Origin: Cutibacterium namnetense
GTDB lineage: Bacteria > Actinomycetota > Actinomycetes > Propionibacteriales > Propionibacteriaceae
NCBI RefSeq assembly: GCF_001642025.1
Contig: NZ_LWHO01000003.1
Location: 349,279-413,278, forward strand
Reading direction: 5' to 3'
DNA: 64,000 bases
This document shows positions 55,363-64,000 of this stretch, in pieces; position 1 is the stretch's first letter; each line of letters opens with the position of its first letter. The position numbers and the translations under genes were made by a program. Below the pieces are notes generated by a model. That model made no database searches and was not told the origin of the DNA. It worked only from the letters and a program-made list of their open reading frames with translations.

Positions 55363-56852
55363 CCGACGAGCTGTTGTCGTACGACGAAGTGATGGCCGAG
55401 TATGAGCCGGTCATCGGGCTTGAGGTACATGTCGAGCTGTCTACCGCGACCAAGATGTTCTGCGGATGCTCAACCGACACGGAGAAGGATCCCAATACCA
55501 ACGTCTGCCCGGTCTGCCTGGGCCTGCCCGGATCCATGCCGGCCATCAACCGTCATGCCGTCGAGTCGGCCATTCGAATCGGTTTGGCTCTCAACTGTCA
55601 CATTGCTCAGTGGTGCCGCATGGCCCGGAAGAACTACTTCTACCCGGACATGACGAAGAACTATCAGACCTCTCAATACGACGAGCCGATTTGCTATGAC
55701 GGCTGGCTCGACGTTGAGGTCGGTAGCGAAACTTTCCGCGTTGAGATCGAACGTGCCCATATGGAGGAAGACGCTGGAAAATCCCTCCATGTCGGAGGTT
55801 CTGACGGGCGTATTTCCGGTGCCAGTCACTCCCTCATGGACTACAACCGGGCCGGTGTTCCCCTCATCGAGATCGTCACTAAACCGATTCGTGGGCTAGG
55901 GGCCAAAGCGCCCCAGGTAGCGCGTGCCTATATGGCCCAGCTACGGGACATCATGATCGCCCTCGGGGTCTCGGACGCCAAGATGGAGCGGGGCAACCTA
56001 CGTTGTGACGCCAATGTTTCCCTCATGCCGCGAGGCGACCAGACGCTGGGCACCCGCACCGAGACCAAGAACGTCAACTCGTTGCGCTCTGTGGAAGGTG
56101 CCCTGACATACGAGATTCAGCGTCAGGGATACGTGCTGTCTGAGGGACGCAAGGTCCGTCAGCAGACCCGGATGTGGCAAGAGACCGGTGAATACACCAT
56201 CGCCGGACGCGACAAGTCCGATGCCGAGGACTACCGCTACTTCCCGGAGCCAGATCTGGTGCCGATTGCGCCGTCGCGGGAGTGGGTTGAGCAGTTGCGC
56301 GCCGACCTGCCAGAACTTCCGGCAGCTAAAAAGGCCCGTCTGTCCGCCCAATGGCAGTTCTCCGAAGTGGACATGACCTCGGCCGTCAACGCTGGTGCCC
56401 TTGATCTCCTCGAGGCGACGGTCGATGCCGGCTGTCAGCCGACTGCGGCCCGTAAATGGTGGCTGACTGAGCTGTCGCGTCGCGCCAACGAGGCTGGCGT
56501 GGACTTGGCCGACGTCGGTATGACGCCTTCTCAGGTCGCTCAGCTGCAGAAGCTCGTCGATGACGGCACGTTAACCGACAAACTGGCTCGTCAGGTGATT
56601 GATGGAGTCATCGCTGGCGAGGGGGACCCCCAGCAGGTTGTCGACGGTCGTGGCCTGGCTGTCGTCTCCGATGACGCGGCCTTAGGCTCTGCCGTTGACG
56701 ATGTCATCGCTGCTAACCCGCAGATCGCGGAGAAGATCCGTGGTGGGAAGGTGCAGGCCGCCGGTGCCCTCATCGGTCAGATTATGAAAGCCATGAAGGG
56801 CCAAGCCGACGCCAAGCGAGTCAGGGAGCTCATCTTAGAAAAGCTCTCCTGA
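55359..56852 (+). CDS. gatB: Asp-tRNA(Asn)/Glu-tRNA(Gln) amidotransferase subunit B
   Basis: A 497-residue GatB, which binds and activates the misacylated tRNA and passes on the ammonia. The sequence shows [19 protein letters not shown] with the zinc cysteines, [11 protein letters not shown], and the cradle domain [10 protein letters not shown], with the YqeY-like tail reading [14 protein letters not shown]. The ATG 55359 overlaps gatA by 4 nt; GGAGAG precedes it. A stem-loop at 56859-56898 follows. Confidence 0.97.
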   Translation: MTDELLSYDEVMAEYEPVIGLEVHVELSTATKMFCGCSTDTEKDPNTNVCPVCLGLPGSMPAINRHAVESAIRIGLALNCHIAQWCRMARKNYFYPDMTKNYQTSQYDEPICYDGWLDVEVGSETFRVEIERAHMEEDAGKSLHVGGSDGRISGASHSLMDYNRAGVPLIEIVTKPIRGLGAKAPQVARAYMAQLRDIMIALGVSDAKMERGNLRCDANVSLMPRGDQTLGTRTETKNVNSLRSVEGALTYEIQRQGYVLSEGRKVRQQTRMWQETGEYTIAGRDKSDAEDYRYFPEPDLVPIAPSREWVEQLRADLPELPAAKKARLSAQWQFSEVDMTSAVNAGALDLLEATVDAGCQPTAARKWWLTELSRRANEAGVDLADVGMTPSQVAQLQKLVDDGTLTDKLARQVIDGVIAGEGDPQQVVDGRGLAVVSDDAALGSAVDDVIAANPQIAEKIRGGKVQAAGALIGQIMKAMKGQADAKRVRELILEKLS

Positions 56853-56858
56853 CTCGCG

Positions 56859-56898
56859 ATGCGCTCCGGCTAACTCATAGCGAGTGGTCGGAGCGCAT
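56859..56898. terminator. Stem-loop between convergent gatB and TIGR03085 genes
   Basis: ATGCGCTCCG (56859-56868) and its complement (56889-56898) form a 10-bp stem around a 20-nt loop. The right arm lies within the last codons of the leftward gene. There is no T run. Confidence 0.55.
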
Positions 56899-57510
56899 GA
56901 ACGCCGCTATGGCTGCGAGCTCGCCAAGCACATCCACTTGGGCCACCGATGTGCGTCCGGTGAGAAGCAGGATGACTTCTGAAGGTTTTCCCACCAGGGT
57001 GACGATGCGATTTCCAGGGTGGAGTGTGACGGGATCTGTCTGTCCAGTCATCTCGACGCGTACGCCGACGGGGGAGCGACGGGCGAGGGCCCGCCCGTAT
57101 CTGCGAATGATGTCAGCCAACCGCAATTCGACTCGGTGACCGAGCTCTCGAGGATGCCAGTCGGGTTGGGCCCGCAGCAGATCCTCGTGGTGGATGAAGT
57201 ACGCCATGGAATTGGCCGCGGAGTCGAGACCGGGGATGCGGAAGACTGAGAAGCGGCCCGGCCCATGGGCGAACCGGGTTACGAGATCTTCAAAGGATCC
57301 GGAGGCTTCTAATTTGTCGGCACGGGTCCGGGTGACGGCGTCAAAGACGCTCACGGCCATCCCGGGGATAGCAAGCGGGTCGTTCTCCCGCAGCAGAAGG
57401 TGGGTTAGCAGATCTCGGGCCGTCCATCCCTTGCACAGCGTCGGGGCGTCAGGGCCGAGTCGTGACAGGTCTGCGGCCAGGCCGGCTCGTTCATCTTGTG
57501 CAATGGACAT
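56875..57510 (-). CDS. TIGR03085-family (maleylpyruvate isomerase-like, DinB fold) protein
   Basis: A 211-residue helical-bundle protein of the actinobacterial TIGR03085 group. It begins [15 protein letters not shown], then [21 protein letters not shown], with the first His of the metal site, and [14 protein letters not shown] further on, typical of mycothiol-dependent maleylpyruvate isomerase-like proteins. Substrate unknown. AGGAGG stands close before ATG 57510. It diverges from hisI. Confidence 0.87.
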   Translation of the reverse strand: MSIAQDERAGLAADLSRLGPDAPTLCKGWTARDLLTHLLLRENDPLAIPGMAVSVFDAVTRTRADKLEASGSFEDLVTRFAHGPGRFSVFRIPGLDSAANSMAYFIHHEDLLRAQPDWHPRELGHRVELRLADIIRRYGRALARRSPVGVRVEMTGQTDPVTLHPGNRIVTLVGKPSEVILLLTGRTSVAQVDVLGELAAIAAFMRSDHSL

Positions 57511-57597
57511 CCAGGTCCTCCTTCGAGTATGGGTCTATCTTGCCAGTACTGGCCCGAAACACGGCTCCGGTCCAAGGTGTCGGTGGTTCGGTGTTCA

Positions 57598-57975
57598 ATG
57601 AGGCACGTGCAGACCAAAGAACCAACCCTGGCCTCCGCAGTCGCGGCGAGGTTGCGCCGTAACGCCGCTGGGCTGGTGCCTGCCGTGGTGCAAGACGCTA
57701 CGACCGGGGATGTCCTCATGATGGCGTGGATGGATGACGTTGCTTTGGCCCGCACCCTAGCAACCCGACGGGCCACTTATTGGTCCCGATCTCGTCAGGA
57801 GTACTGGGTTAAGGGGGAAACTTCGGGTCACACTCAGCATGTGCGTTCGGTGAGCCTTGACTGTGACGGGGATACGCTTCTGCTGCGCGTCGACCAGGTT
57901 GGTGGAGCTTGTCACACTGGTGATCACACCTGCTTCGATGCTGATGTTTTACTAGCTGATGAGGCCGAGTCATGA
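57598..57975 (+). CDS. hisI: Phosphoribosyl-AMP cyclohydrolase HisI
   Basis: A 125-residue HisI, third step of histidine synthesis. The signature is [39 protein letters not shown] and, for zinc, [11 protein letters not shown]...[12 protein letters not shown] with the metal-binding Asp and the Cys set. Start is ATG 57598 or GTG 57607, three codons on. It stops on ATGA, whose ATG begins the trpE stub. Other his genes are elsewhere. In actinobacteria hisI often precedes the trp genes, as the relics here show. Confidence 0.94.
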   Translation: MRHVQTKEPTLASAVAARLRRNAAGLVPAVVQDATTGDVLMMAWMDDVALARTLATRRATYWSRSRQEYWVKGETSGHTQHVRSVSLDCDGDTLLLRVDQVGGACHTGDHTCFDADVLLADEAES

Positions 57976-58037
57976 TCGACGTCACCCTTTCGCACGAGGA
58001 GTTCGTTGCTCGTGCTGTCCGTGCCGCGGGAGGATGA
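57972..58037 (+). pseudogene. Remnant of trpE (anthranilate synthase component I)
   Basis: A 21-codon frame, [21 protein letters not shown], that overlaps the hisI stop by ATGA and stops 3 bases before the trp-associated membrane protein gene. In actinobacteria this slot holds trpE. The first part resembles the N-terminal helix of TrpE (xxxREEFVxLA) and the end its C-terminal residues (AVRAAGG), so the enzyme seems to have been lost by internal deletion. Identification from 21 residues is tentative; the context is the main support. Confidence 0.5.
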
Positions 58038-58040
58038 GCA

Positions 58041-58661
58041 GTGAAATCTCCGATCTCATCAGGCTGGCGGGTCGTGCTCGGTGCTGTCCCCATGGTCGCG
58101 GTCATCCTTATTAGCGTGTCTTCGCGCCGTATGTGGCTAGAACGAGCCGGGATTGGGCTGACGGGGGCCGACCTCACGGGTGGACTGACAACGGCCATTG
58201 TCTTGATGCTCGTTGTCACGATGGCTCTTGTGCTTGTGGTGAGGATGACTGGTCGGCGGGTCACCGGCGTCCTGCAGGCTCTCGTAGGGATAGGGGTCGT
58301 GGCCATTGTGGTCACCCATCGCACTGCTACAGCGCATCAGTGGGCTGCTAAAGGCGTCGATGCAGGAGCGTCCCAAGCCCATGTCAGCGTATGGCCCTGG
58401 GTATGCCTCGTAGCTGGGGTATTGACGATCCTTAGCGGAATTGGGCTGACAGTATTAGCAGGCCGTTGGCCTAGTCGAGCTCGGCGTACGGGCGAGATGA
58501 CCGGTGACTCCCGGTCGGTCTGGGATGCTTTGGATAGGGGAGAAGACCCGACGGTCGGTGATGCTGCGGAGGTGCCAGCCAAGAAAGCCGAGTCGGCCTA
58601 TGATGACAGCAGTGGTATGCACAATGGTCAGCGAGCCCGTGCTGAGAGCACATCAGAGTAG
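58041..58661 (+). CDS. Trp-biosynthesis-associated membrane protein (TIGR02234)
   Basis: A 206-residue protein with four membrane segments (about 10-30, 46-67, 76-93, 118-140) and a hydrophilic tail with SVWDALDRGEDPT, the signature end of the TIGR02234 family (found in actinobacterial trp operons). Function unknown. GTG 58041 follows the trpE stub by 3 bases. Its reading frame is intact although trpE, trpC, trpB and trpA around it have decayed, so either it has another role or decay is recent. Confidence 0.85.
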   Translation: MKSPISSGWRVVLGAVPMVAVILISVSSRRMWLERAGIGLTGADLTGGLTTAIVLMLVVTMALVLVVRMTGRRVTGVLQALVGIGVVAIVVTHRTATAHQWAAKGVDAGASQAHVSVWPWVCLVAGVLTILSGIGLTVLAGRWPSRARRTGEMTGDSRSVWDALDRGEDPTVGDAAEVPAKKAESAYDDSSGMHNGQRARAESTSE

Positions 58662-58778
58662 GATTATTACCGGATTCACCGTGTTGCGGACGTCCACCCT
58701 CGGCCAACTCGCGGGTGTAACCCGCATCTTTGACCAGTTGCGTGGAATATTCCGCGCCTGACCACCGGAGGGAACACC

Positions 58779-58994
58779 ATGAGTGCTGATCGCGCCACTC
58801 GTCACTACGAGCATGGCGGGAGCCCTGCAAACTGGGCAGGTTCGATCGTCGCCCTCATCGGCTTCATCGTGGCTACCGTCGGTGCAATGGCCGGGCCGAG
58901 TTGGACCACCTGCATCATTGGTGCCGCCTTAGTCGTGCTGGGTGGAGTCGTCACTCTAGTAATGCGCGCTATGGGTTACGGCGGCGTTCGCTGA
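58779..58994 (+). CDS. HGxxPAAW-family small membrane protein
   Basis: A 71-residue protein with the family signature HGGSPANWAGS at about 12-22 and two membrane helices (about 22-40 and 44-62). The family is a small actinobacterial group found near trp genes; function unknown. GGAGGG precedes ATG 58779. It stops one base before the decayed trpC. Confidence 0.85.
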   Translation: MSADRATRHYEHGGSPANWAGSIVALIGFIVATVGAMAGPSWTTCIIGAALVVLGGVVTLVMRAMGYGGVR

Positions 58995-59506
58995 ATGCCG
59001 CCTACTGTTACCGGAACGGCCCTTGTCGAGATCATTGCCGGTGTTCTCGAAGATCTTCATGAGCGTCAGCTCATGGTCACCTCGGACAATCTCCGTGAGG
59101 CCATTGAGCTTGTGGCCCCCGCTATTGATCCGGTTCCGAGGCTGATAGCCCCGGGCCTGTCAGTTATCTCAGAAGTCAAGCGGTCGAGCTGGGTATGACT
59201 CCATTAGTCGAAGTTCATACCCCCGAAGAGGCATGCCGAGCTGCAGCCCTTAATGCCCGCGTGGTCGATGTCAACGCGCGCAACCTCAAGACTCTTGAAG
59301 TCGATAGGGCCATCTTCGGTGAACTCTTTGGTGAGCTGCCGGAAGGCGCCGTCAAGGTGGCGGAGTCCGCAATCCTCTGTGTGGACGACGCCATTGAGGC
59401 TTATAGCCTTGGTGCTGACGCGGTGTTAGTGGGGGAGATGCTGGTCCGCCACGGTGAACCAGCGCAGATGTTGCGTAGGATCCACCGTGCCACCGTCGGA
59501 CCCTGA
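58995..59506 (+). pseudogene. trpC: trpC (indole-3-glycerol phosphate synthase) with internal deletion
   Basis: The 5' part (58995-59198) encodes the TrpC N-terminus to EVKRSS, then reads WV and stops. The 3' part (from 59180 in another frame) resumes at LGMTPLVEVHTPEEA and runs through VNARNLKTLEVDR, VKVAESA and GADAVLVGEMLV to the end. Compared with M. tuberculosis TrpC about 100 residues of the barrel, including the catalytic Lys and Glu, are missing, and the join is out of frame. No functional enzyme is possible. Sits between the HGxxPAAW gene and the trpA stub. Confidence 0.9.
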
Positions 59507-59552
59507 TTAATTTCGGCTGGCGAGGACTCGGTGAAGGAAGGAATTTGACCGG

Positions 59553-59609
59553 ATGCGTGCCATCGTTGATGACTTGGTGACTGGCGTACGGCGGGTAGGA
59601 CGCCAGTGA
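59553..59609 (+). pseudogene. Probable trpB/trpA remnant before lgt
   Basis: An 18-codon frame, MRAIVDDLVTGVRRVGRQ, with GGAAGGAA 8-12 nt before its ATG. It ends on the TGA that overlaps the lgt GTG. Its sequence resembles the C-terminal tail of TrpA. In many actinobacteria trpC is followed by trpB and trpA and then lgt, so this would be what is left after deletion of almost all of trpB and trpA. Short and therefore tentative. Confidence 0.45.
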
Positions 59610-60445
59610 GTCAGCTATCGATCCCCAGCCCGTCAATCGAGGCATTTCATCTTGGTCCGCTGACCATCCATATCTACGCCTTGTGCATTCTCGCGGGCAT
59701 CATTGTTGCCTATATCAGCGGTGGGCGTCGCTATCAGGCCCGCGGCGGTAAGCAGGAGCATTTTGAGGAATTGTGCACCCTGGCCGTCATCGCCGGAATC
59801 ATTGGTGGACGGCTTTACCACGTCATAACTGACCATCAGCTGTACTTTGACCCGGGTCGGACGTGGTACCGCTGTTTCTTCATCTGGCAGGGCGGCCTAG
59901 GCATCTGGGGAGCTATTGCGCTGGGGGGCCTAGCGATCTGGCTATATTGCCGCCACAAGGGGATTCGCTTCGCTCTCGTGGCAGATTCCCTCGCTCCTGG
60001 AATTCTGGCTGCTCAGGCGATCGGACGGTTGGGAAACTGGTTTAACCAGGAGCTTTTTGGTCGCCCGACGAGTCTTCCGTGGGGCCTTGAGATCGACCTC
60101 AGCCATCGTCCGGCGGGATATCTTCAGTACGCGACCTTCCATCCCACCTTCCTTTACGAGTTGTTGTGGAGCTTAGCTGGTGCCGCCTTTTTAGTGTGGG
60201 TCGATCGGCGTTGGACGCTCGACCACGGTCGCCTGTTTACGTTGTATGTGGCGATCTACACTTTTGGGCGTTTTTGGGTTGAGCGGCTGCGGATCGATCC
60301 GGCCCATCATGTGGGGCAGTGGCGGCTCAATGACATTACCGCTTTGGTCGTCTTTACTGGTGCGGTCATCGTACTGATCATTTTGCAGTGCCGTTACCGC
60401 AAGGGTGATGAGCACAGCATCCGCTCAGCTCATGGGCCTAAGTGA
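59606..60445 (+). CDS. lgt: Prolipoprotein diacylglyceryl transferase
   Basis: A 279-residue integral membrane enzyme that adds diacylglycerol to the lipobox Cys of prolipoproteins. The sequence has the entry IHIYALCILAGII, GGRLYHVI, the catalytic-loop Arg/Asn/Glu region GRLGNWFNQELFGRPTSLPWG with the family signature, and FWVERLRIDPAH near the end. It would process, for instance, the cyclophilin lipoprotein at 24777. GTG start, overlapping the stop of the trpA stub (GTGA). In actinobacteria lgt lies downstream of trpA, so its former operon is gone; a new promoter must be in the decayed region. Confidence 0.95.
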   Translation: MSQLSIPSPSIEAFHLGPLTIHIYALCILAGIIVAYISGGRRYQARGGKQEHFEELCTLAVIAGIIGGRLYHVITDHQLYFDPGRTWYRCFFIWQGGLGIWGAIALGGLAIWLYCRHKGIRFALVADSLAPGILAAQAIGRLGNWFNQELFGRPTSLPWGLEIDLSHRPAGYLQYATFHPTFLYELLWSLAGAAFLVWVDRRWTLDHGRLFTLYVAIYTFGRFWVERLRIDPAHHVGQWRLNDITALVVFTGAVIVLIILQCRYRKGDEHSIRSAHGPK

Positions 60446-60564
60446 TCTTGTCGCGATGGGTCCACGAATCGGACGCAGGTGTCAAGGCGTGATCGTTGTG
60501 TGACAGTCTGTCCCCGGTGCCTCTACCTATCGCGGCGCACCCGCCTCCGTCGAAAGGAGTACCG

Positions 60565-63500
60565 ATGATCTTCGGCCATCACCCCCGACAGGGCCTCTAC
60601 GACCCCCAATTCGAGCACGATGCTTGCGGAGTGGCCTTCGTGGCCACCATGACGGGTGTGGCCAGTCATAAGGTCGTGGAGCAGGGGCTTGAGGCGCTGC
60701 GTAACTTGGATCACCGTGGTGCCACTGGAGCCGATCCGGCCGCGGGGGATGGTGCCGGTATCCTCATCCAGGTTCCTGACGCTTTCCTCCGGCGGACTAC
60801 CGGAATCCGGTTGCCGGAACCCGGTGCCTATGCGGTCGGGCTAGCCTTCATGCCCGTTGACGAGGCTAGGCGGGCTCGCGCCAGGGCTGCCATTGAACTC
60901 ATCGCCGCTGATGAGGGCATCGAGGTATTGGGTTGGCGCGAAGTCCCCGTGCATACCCATACTCTTTCCCAGATTTCGTTGAGCACTATGCCTCATTTTG
61001 AGCACCTACTGATCCGGGCTCGGGATGGTCGTGTTGGCATGGATCTGGAGCGTGCGGCGTTCGTGCTGCGACGGCGTGCGCAGCACGAGGCTGGGGTGTA
61101 TTTTGCTTCGCTCTCTTCGCGCACCCTCGTCTACAAGGGCATGCTGACGACTAATCAGCTCGAAGAGGTCTTCCCGGAACTCCATGACACGGATCTGTCT
61201 AGCGCTTTGGCGTTGGTTCATTCGCGGTTCTCGACTAACACCTTCCCCGCATGGGAACTGGCCCATCCGTACCGCCTGATCGCCCATAACGGCGAGATCA
61301 ACACGGTGCGCGGTAACCGTAACTGGATGCAGGCTCGCGAAGCTCTGCTCCAGTCCGAGCTCATCCCGGGCGATTTGGCCCGTCTCTACCCGGTCTGCAC
61401 CCCGTCTGGTTCGGACTCCGCCTCCTTCGACGAAGTTCTGGAGCTGCTTCACCTGGGTGGACGATCGCTGCCCCATGCCATCCTCATGATGATCCCAGAG
61501 GCATGGCAGAAAAACACCGAGATGCCCCAGGAACTGCGCGACTTCTACGAGTTCCACTCTTTTCTTATGGAGCCATGGGATGGTCCAGCTTGTGTCACCT
61601 TTACTGACGGTAACCAGATTGGTGCGGTGCTGGATCGCAACGGTTTGCGTCCGGCGCGCTACTGGGTGACCGACGACGGTCTTGTTGTCTTTGCCTCCGA
61701 GTCGGGGGTACTGGATTTGCCGGACTCTCACGTCGTCGAGAAGGGACGCCTCAAACCTGGTCGGATGTTCCTCGTCGACCTGACAGAGCATCGGGTTGTT
61801 GACGACTCCGAGATCAAGGCTCGACTGGCCTGCGCGAAGCCTTATGGCGAGTGGCTGGATCAGGGCCGCATTGAGCTTGACGCCCTGCCAGAGCGAACGC
61901 ACATCGTTCACTCTCACGCGTCGGTGACTCGGCGTCAGCAACTGTTCGGGTATACCTCCGAGGAGCTTAAGGTGCTCATCGCACCCATGGCGAACCAGGG
62001 GGTCGAGGCCACCGGCGCGATGGGAACCGATACCCCGCTGGCCGTGCTATCCAACCGTCCTCGGATGCTCTGGGACTATTTCAGCCAGCTTTTCGCTCAG
62101 GTAACCAATCCGCCCTTGGACGCTATCCGCGAGGAGCTTGTCACTTCCCTGACGGGCACTATCGGCCCAGAGGCGAACCTACTTGAGCCCGGCCCAGAGT
62201 CATGTCGTCAGGTGGTCGTCAACTACCCGATCATCGATTCCGACCAGCTTGCCAAAATTATTCACATCGACGCTGACGGGGAGCACCCCGATCGCAAAAC
62301 TCACGTAGTGAGGGGCCTCTTTGCTGTTGAGGAGGGTGGTGAGGGTCTGCGCCGCCGTATTGAAGAGATCCGTGCCGAGGTTTCAGAGGCTATTGCTGAG
62401 GGGGCTACCATCATCGTGCTCTCAGACCGCCACGCGACTCGCGAGCTGGCACCGATCCCGTCCCTGCTTCTCACGTCAGCTATCCACCATCACCTGGTGA
62501 GGGAGAAGACCCGTACCCGGGCCGGTCTCGTCGTCGAGGCTGGTGACGTTCGTGAAGTGCACCACGTTGCCCTTCTTATAGGCTACGGCGCCTCGGCCGT
62601 TAACCCGTACTTGCTCTTCGAGTCAGCCGAGGATATGGCCCGGCACGAGGTGTGGGTGTCTACTGATCCCGAAACCGCTATACATAACGTCTATAGGGCA
62701 CTTGGCAAGGGCGTCCTGAAGACGATGAGCAAGATGGGTGTTTCCACCATCGCGTCGTATACCGGAGCCCAGATTTTCGAGGCCACCGGGTTATCGCAGG
62801 AATTCATTGACGAGTACTTTGCCGGGACGACGAGTCGTATCGAGGGGATTGGCCTGGCCGAGGTCGCTGAAGAAATCTTAGCTCGTCACCTCAGCGCCTA
62901 TCCACAGACAGGGGTGCACCTGGCCCACCGCACTCTCAAACCTGGCGGCCACTATCAGTGGCGTCGGGAGGGGGAGCAGCATCTGGTCGATCCTGAGTCG
63001 ATATTCCGGTTGCAATTGGCTGCGCGTACCAATGACTACGAGCAGTTCCGTCGCTACACCGACCACATCAACGACAACTCACGCCGACTCATGACCCTGC
63101 GATCCTTACTAGAGTTCCGTCATGATCGGCCGGCAGTCCCACTCGCGGAGGTCGAGCCAGCCTGCGAGATCGTCAAGAGGTTCTCCACCGGAGCTATGAG
63201 TTACGGCTCGATTTCCATGGAGGCGCACCAGACGCTGGCCATTGCGATGAACCGGATCGGAGGCAAGTCGAATACCGGGGAGGGCGGCGAGGACCCTGAG
63301 CGCCTCTATGATCCACAACGGCGTTCGGCTATCAAGCAGGTGGCGTCGGGACGATTCGGTGTGACCAGCGAGTACCTAGTCAATGCCGACGATATCCAGA
63401 TCAAGATGGCTCAGGGAGCCAAACCGGGCGAGGGCGGCCAACTCCCCGGCCCGAAGGTCTATCCGTGGGTGGCTAGGACCCGTCACTCCACCCCAGGAGT

Positions 63501-64000
63501 CGGACTCATCTCCCCGCCTCCGCACCACGACATTTATTCCATCGAGGACCTCAAACAACTCATTCATGACCTCAAGTGCGCCAACCCTCGGGCTCGGATT
63601 CACGTCAAGTTAGTGGCCGAGACTGGTGTCGGCACTGTTGCTGCCGGCGTCTCGAAAGCCAAGGCCGACGTCGTGCTTATCTCGAGCCATGACGGCGGGA
63701 CCGGTGCGGCTCCGCTGACTTCGATCAAGCACGCCGGTGGGCCCTGGGAGCTTGGCCTGGCTGAGGCTCAGCAGACCTTGCTGCTAAACGGTCTTCGTGA
63801 CCGCATCGTGGTGCAGTGTGACGGTCAGCTCAAGACCGGACGCGACGTCGTCGTAGCCGCTTTGCTTGGCGCTGAGGAGTTCGGGTTTGCGACTACTGCG
63901 CTCATCGTCGAGGGATGCATCATGATGCGTAAGTGCCATACCGATACTTGCCCGGTAGGTGTGGCTACTCAAAATCCAGAGTTGCGTAAGAAATTCGCTG
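60565..64000 (+). CDS. gltB: Glutamate synthase large subunit (5' part)
   Basis: The first 1145 codons of GltB, which transfers the amide of glutamine to 2-oxoglutarate. Catalytic Cys21 follows a 20-residue propeptide ([10 protein letters not shown]); the glutaminase domain has [11 protein letters not shown], and the central and FMN domains follow with the [11 protein letters not shown] loop, GGEDPER and [15 protein letters not shown]. The [3Fe-4S] cysteines are in [16 protein letters not shown] near 63915-63958. GAAAGGAG is 6 nt before ATG 60565. The gene runs off the window, so the C-terminal domain was not seen. 119 bases of spacer follow lgt; no clear promoter was identified there. Confidence 0.97.
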   Translation, partial: MIFGHHPRQGLYDPQFEHDACGVAFVATMTGVASHKVVEQGLEALRNLDHRGATGADPAAGDGAGILIQVPDAFLRRTTGIRLPEPGAYAVGLAFMPVDEARRARARAAIELIAADEGIEVLGWREVPVHTHTLSQISLSTMPHFEHLLIRARDGRVGMDLERAAFVLRRRAQHEAGVYFASLSSRTLVYKGMLTTNQLEEVFPELHDTDLSSALALVHSRFSTNTFPAWELAHPYRLIAHNGEINTVRGNRNWMQAREALLQSELIPGDLARLYPVCTPSGSDSASFDEVLELLHLGGRSLPHAILMMIPEAWQKNTEMPQELRDFYEFHSFLMEPWDGPACVTFTDGNQIGAVLDRNGLRPARYWVTDDGLVVFASESGVLDLPDSHVVEKGRLKPGRMFLVDLTEHRVVDDSEIKARLACAKPYGEWLDQGRIELDALPERTHIVHSHASVTRRQQLFGYTSEELKVLIAPMANQGVEATGAMGTDTPLAVLSNRPRMLWDYFSQLFAQVTNPPLDAIREELVTSLTGTIGPEANLLEPGPESCRQVVVNYPIIDSDQLAKIIHIDADGEHPDRKTHVVRGLFAVEEGGEGLRRRIEEIRAEVSEAIAEGATIIVLSDRHATRELAPIPSLLLTSAIHHHLVREKTRTRAGLVVEAGDVREVHHVALLIGYGASAVNPYLLFESAEDMARHEVWVSTDPETAIHNVYRALGKGVLKTMSKMGVSTIASYTGAQIFEATGLSQEFIDEYFAGTTSRIEGIGLAEVAEEILARHLSAYPQTGVHLAHRTLKPGGHYQWRREGEQHLVDPESIFRLQLAARTNDYEQFRRYTDHINDNSRRLMTLRSLLEFRHDRPAVPLAEVEPACEIVKRFSTGAMSYGSISMEAHQTLAIAMNRIGGKSNTGEGGEDPERLYDPQRRSAIKQVASGRFGVTSEYLVNADDIQIKMAQGAKPGEGGQLPGPKVYPWVARTRHSTPGVGLISPPPHHDIYSIEDLKQLIHDLKCANPRARIHVKLVAETGVGTVAAGVSKAKADVVLISSHDGGTGAAPLTSIKHAGGPWELGLAEAQQTLLLNGLRDRIVVQCDGQLKTGRDVVVAALLGAEEFGFATTALIVEGCIMMRKCHTDTCPVGVATQNPELRKKFA

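Overview
This window is a gene-dense stretch of a high-GC actinobacterial chromosome, most likely from the Propionibacteriaceae (Cutibacterium/Propionibacterium lineage). The clues are a PPi-dependent phosphofructokinase, a methylmalonyl-CoA epimerase (Wood-Werkman propionate metabolism), a NucS mismatch endonuclease, a complete GlgE alpha-glucan pathway, and several gene blocks that match well-known mycobacterial/actinobacterial synteny. Species cannot be fixed from the sequence alone. I see no insertion sequence, prophage, CRISPR array, rRNA or plasmid function. The notable features are gene decay and divergent family members rather than mobile elements.

Layout. (1) 1-4777: end of msrB, a PPK2-type polyphosphate kinase, a CbiX-like protein, a leftward tRNA-Gly/Cys/Val operon with its promoter and terminator, a rightward tRNA-Val, and a two-component system whose sensor kinase is broken by a frameshift. 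(2) 4866-13714: a long rightward run, thrS - HIT - PIP synthase - second CDP-alcohol phosphatidyltransferase - DUF881 - sbp - DUF881 - GcvH-like - FHA - MerR (FtsR-like) - DUF151 - MerR. This joins two blocks that are separate in Mycobacterium. (3) 13822-26662: membrane proteins, an OFA-type transporter, PPi-PFK, YciO, MTA/SAH nucleosidase, a lipid-kinase-like protein, YigZ, FUSC, an internally deleted Hsp70-like gene, PAC2, a cyclophilin lipoprotein, a hydrolase and a small zinc-ribbon protein. (4) 26760-32419: nucS, a DivIVA-like coiled-coil protein, methylmalonyl-CoA epimerase, phosphoglucomutase, YbbN-like protein.

(5) 32536-48537: carbohydrate island. A HAD phosphatase and a GH65 disaccharide phosphorylase overlap by 4 nt and face a PTS EIIBCA permease. 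Then come a NUDIX protein and the leftward genes glgX, glgE, treS, mak and glgB. treS, mak and glgE are joined by 4-nt overlaps. Together they convert trehalose to maltose, maltose-1-phosphate, linear alpha-glucan and branched glucan, with GlgX for debranching. (6) 48695-56852: cysteine desulfurase, mnmA, a MetE-like protein, two small membrane proteins, an ACT-domain protein and gatCAB, i.e. tRNA thiolation and amidation genes in the order seen in mycobacteria but without ligA. (7) 56875-64000: a TIGR03085 protein, hisI, then a collapsed trp operon (trpE stub, intact trp-associated membrane protein, intact HGxxPAAW protein, deleted trpC, trpA stub), lgt, and the first 1145 codons of gltB.

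Strong stem-loops sit between several convergent gene pairs. At least three start codons lie 6-9 nt behind a good -10 box with no Shine-Dalgarno, which suggests leaderless mRNAs.
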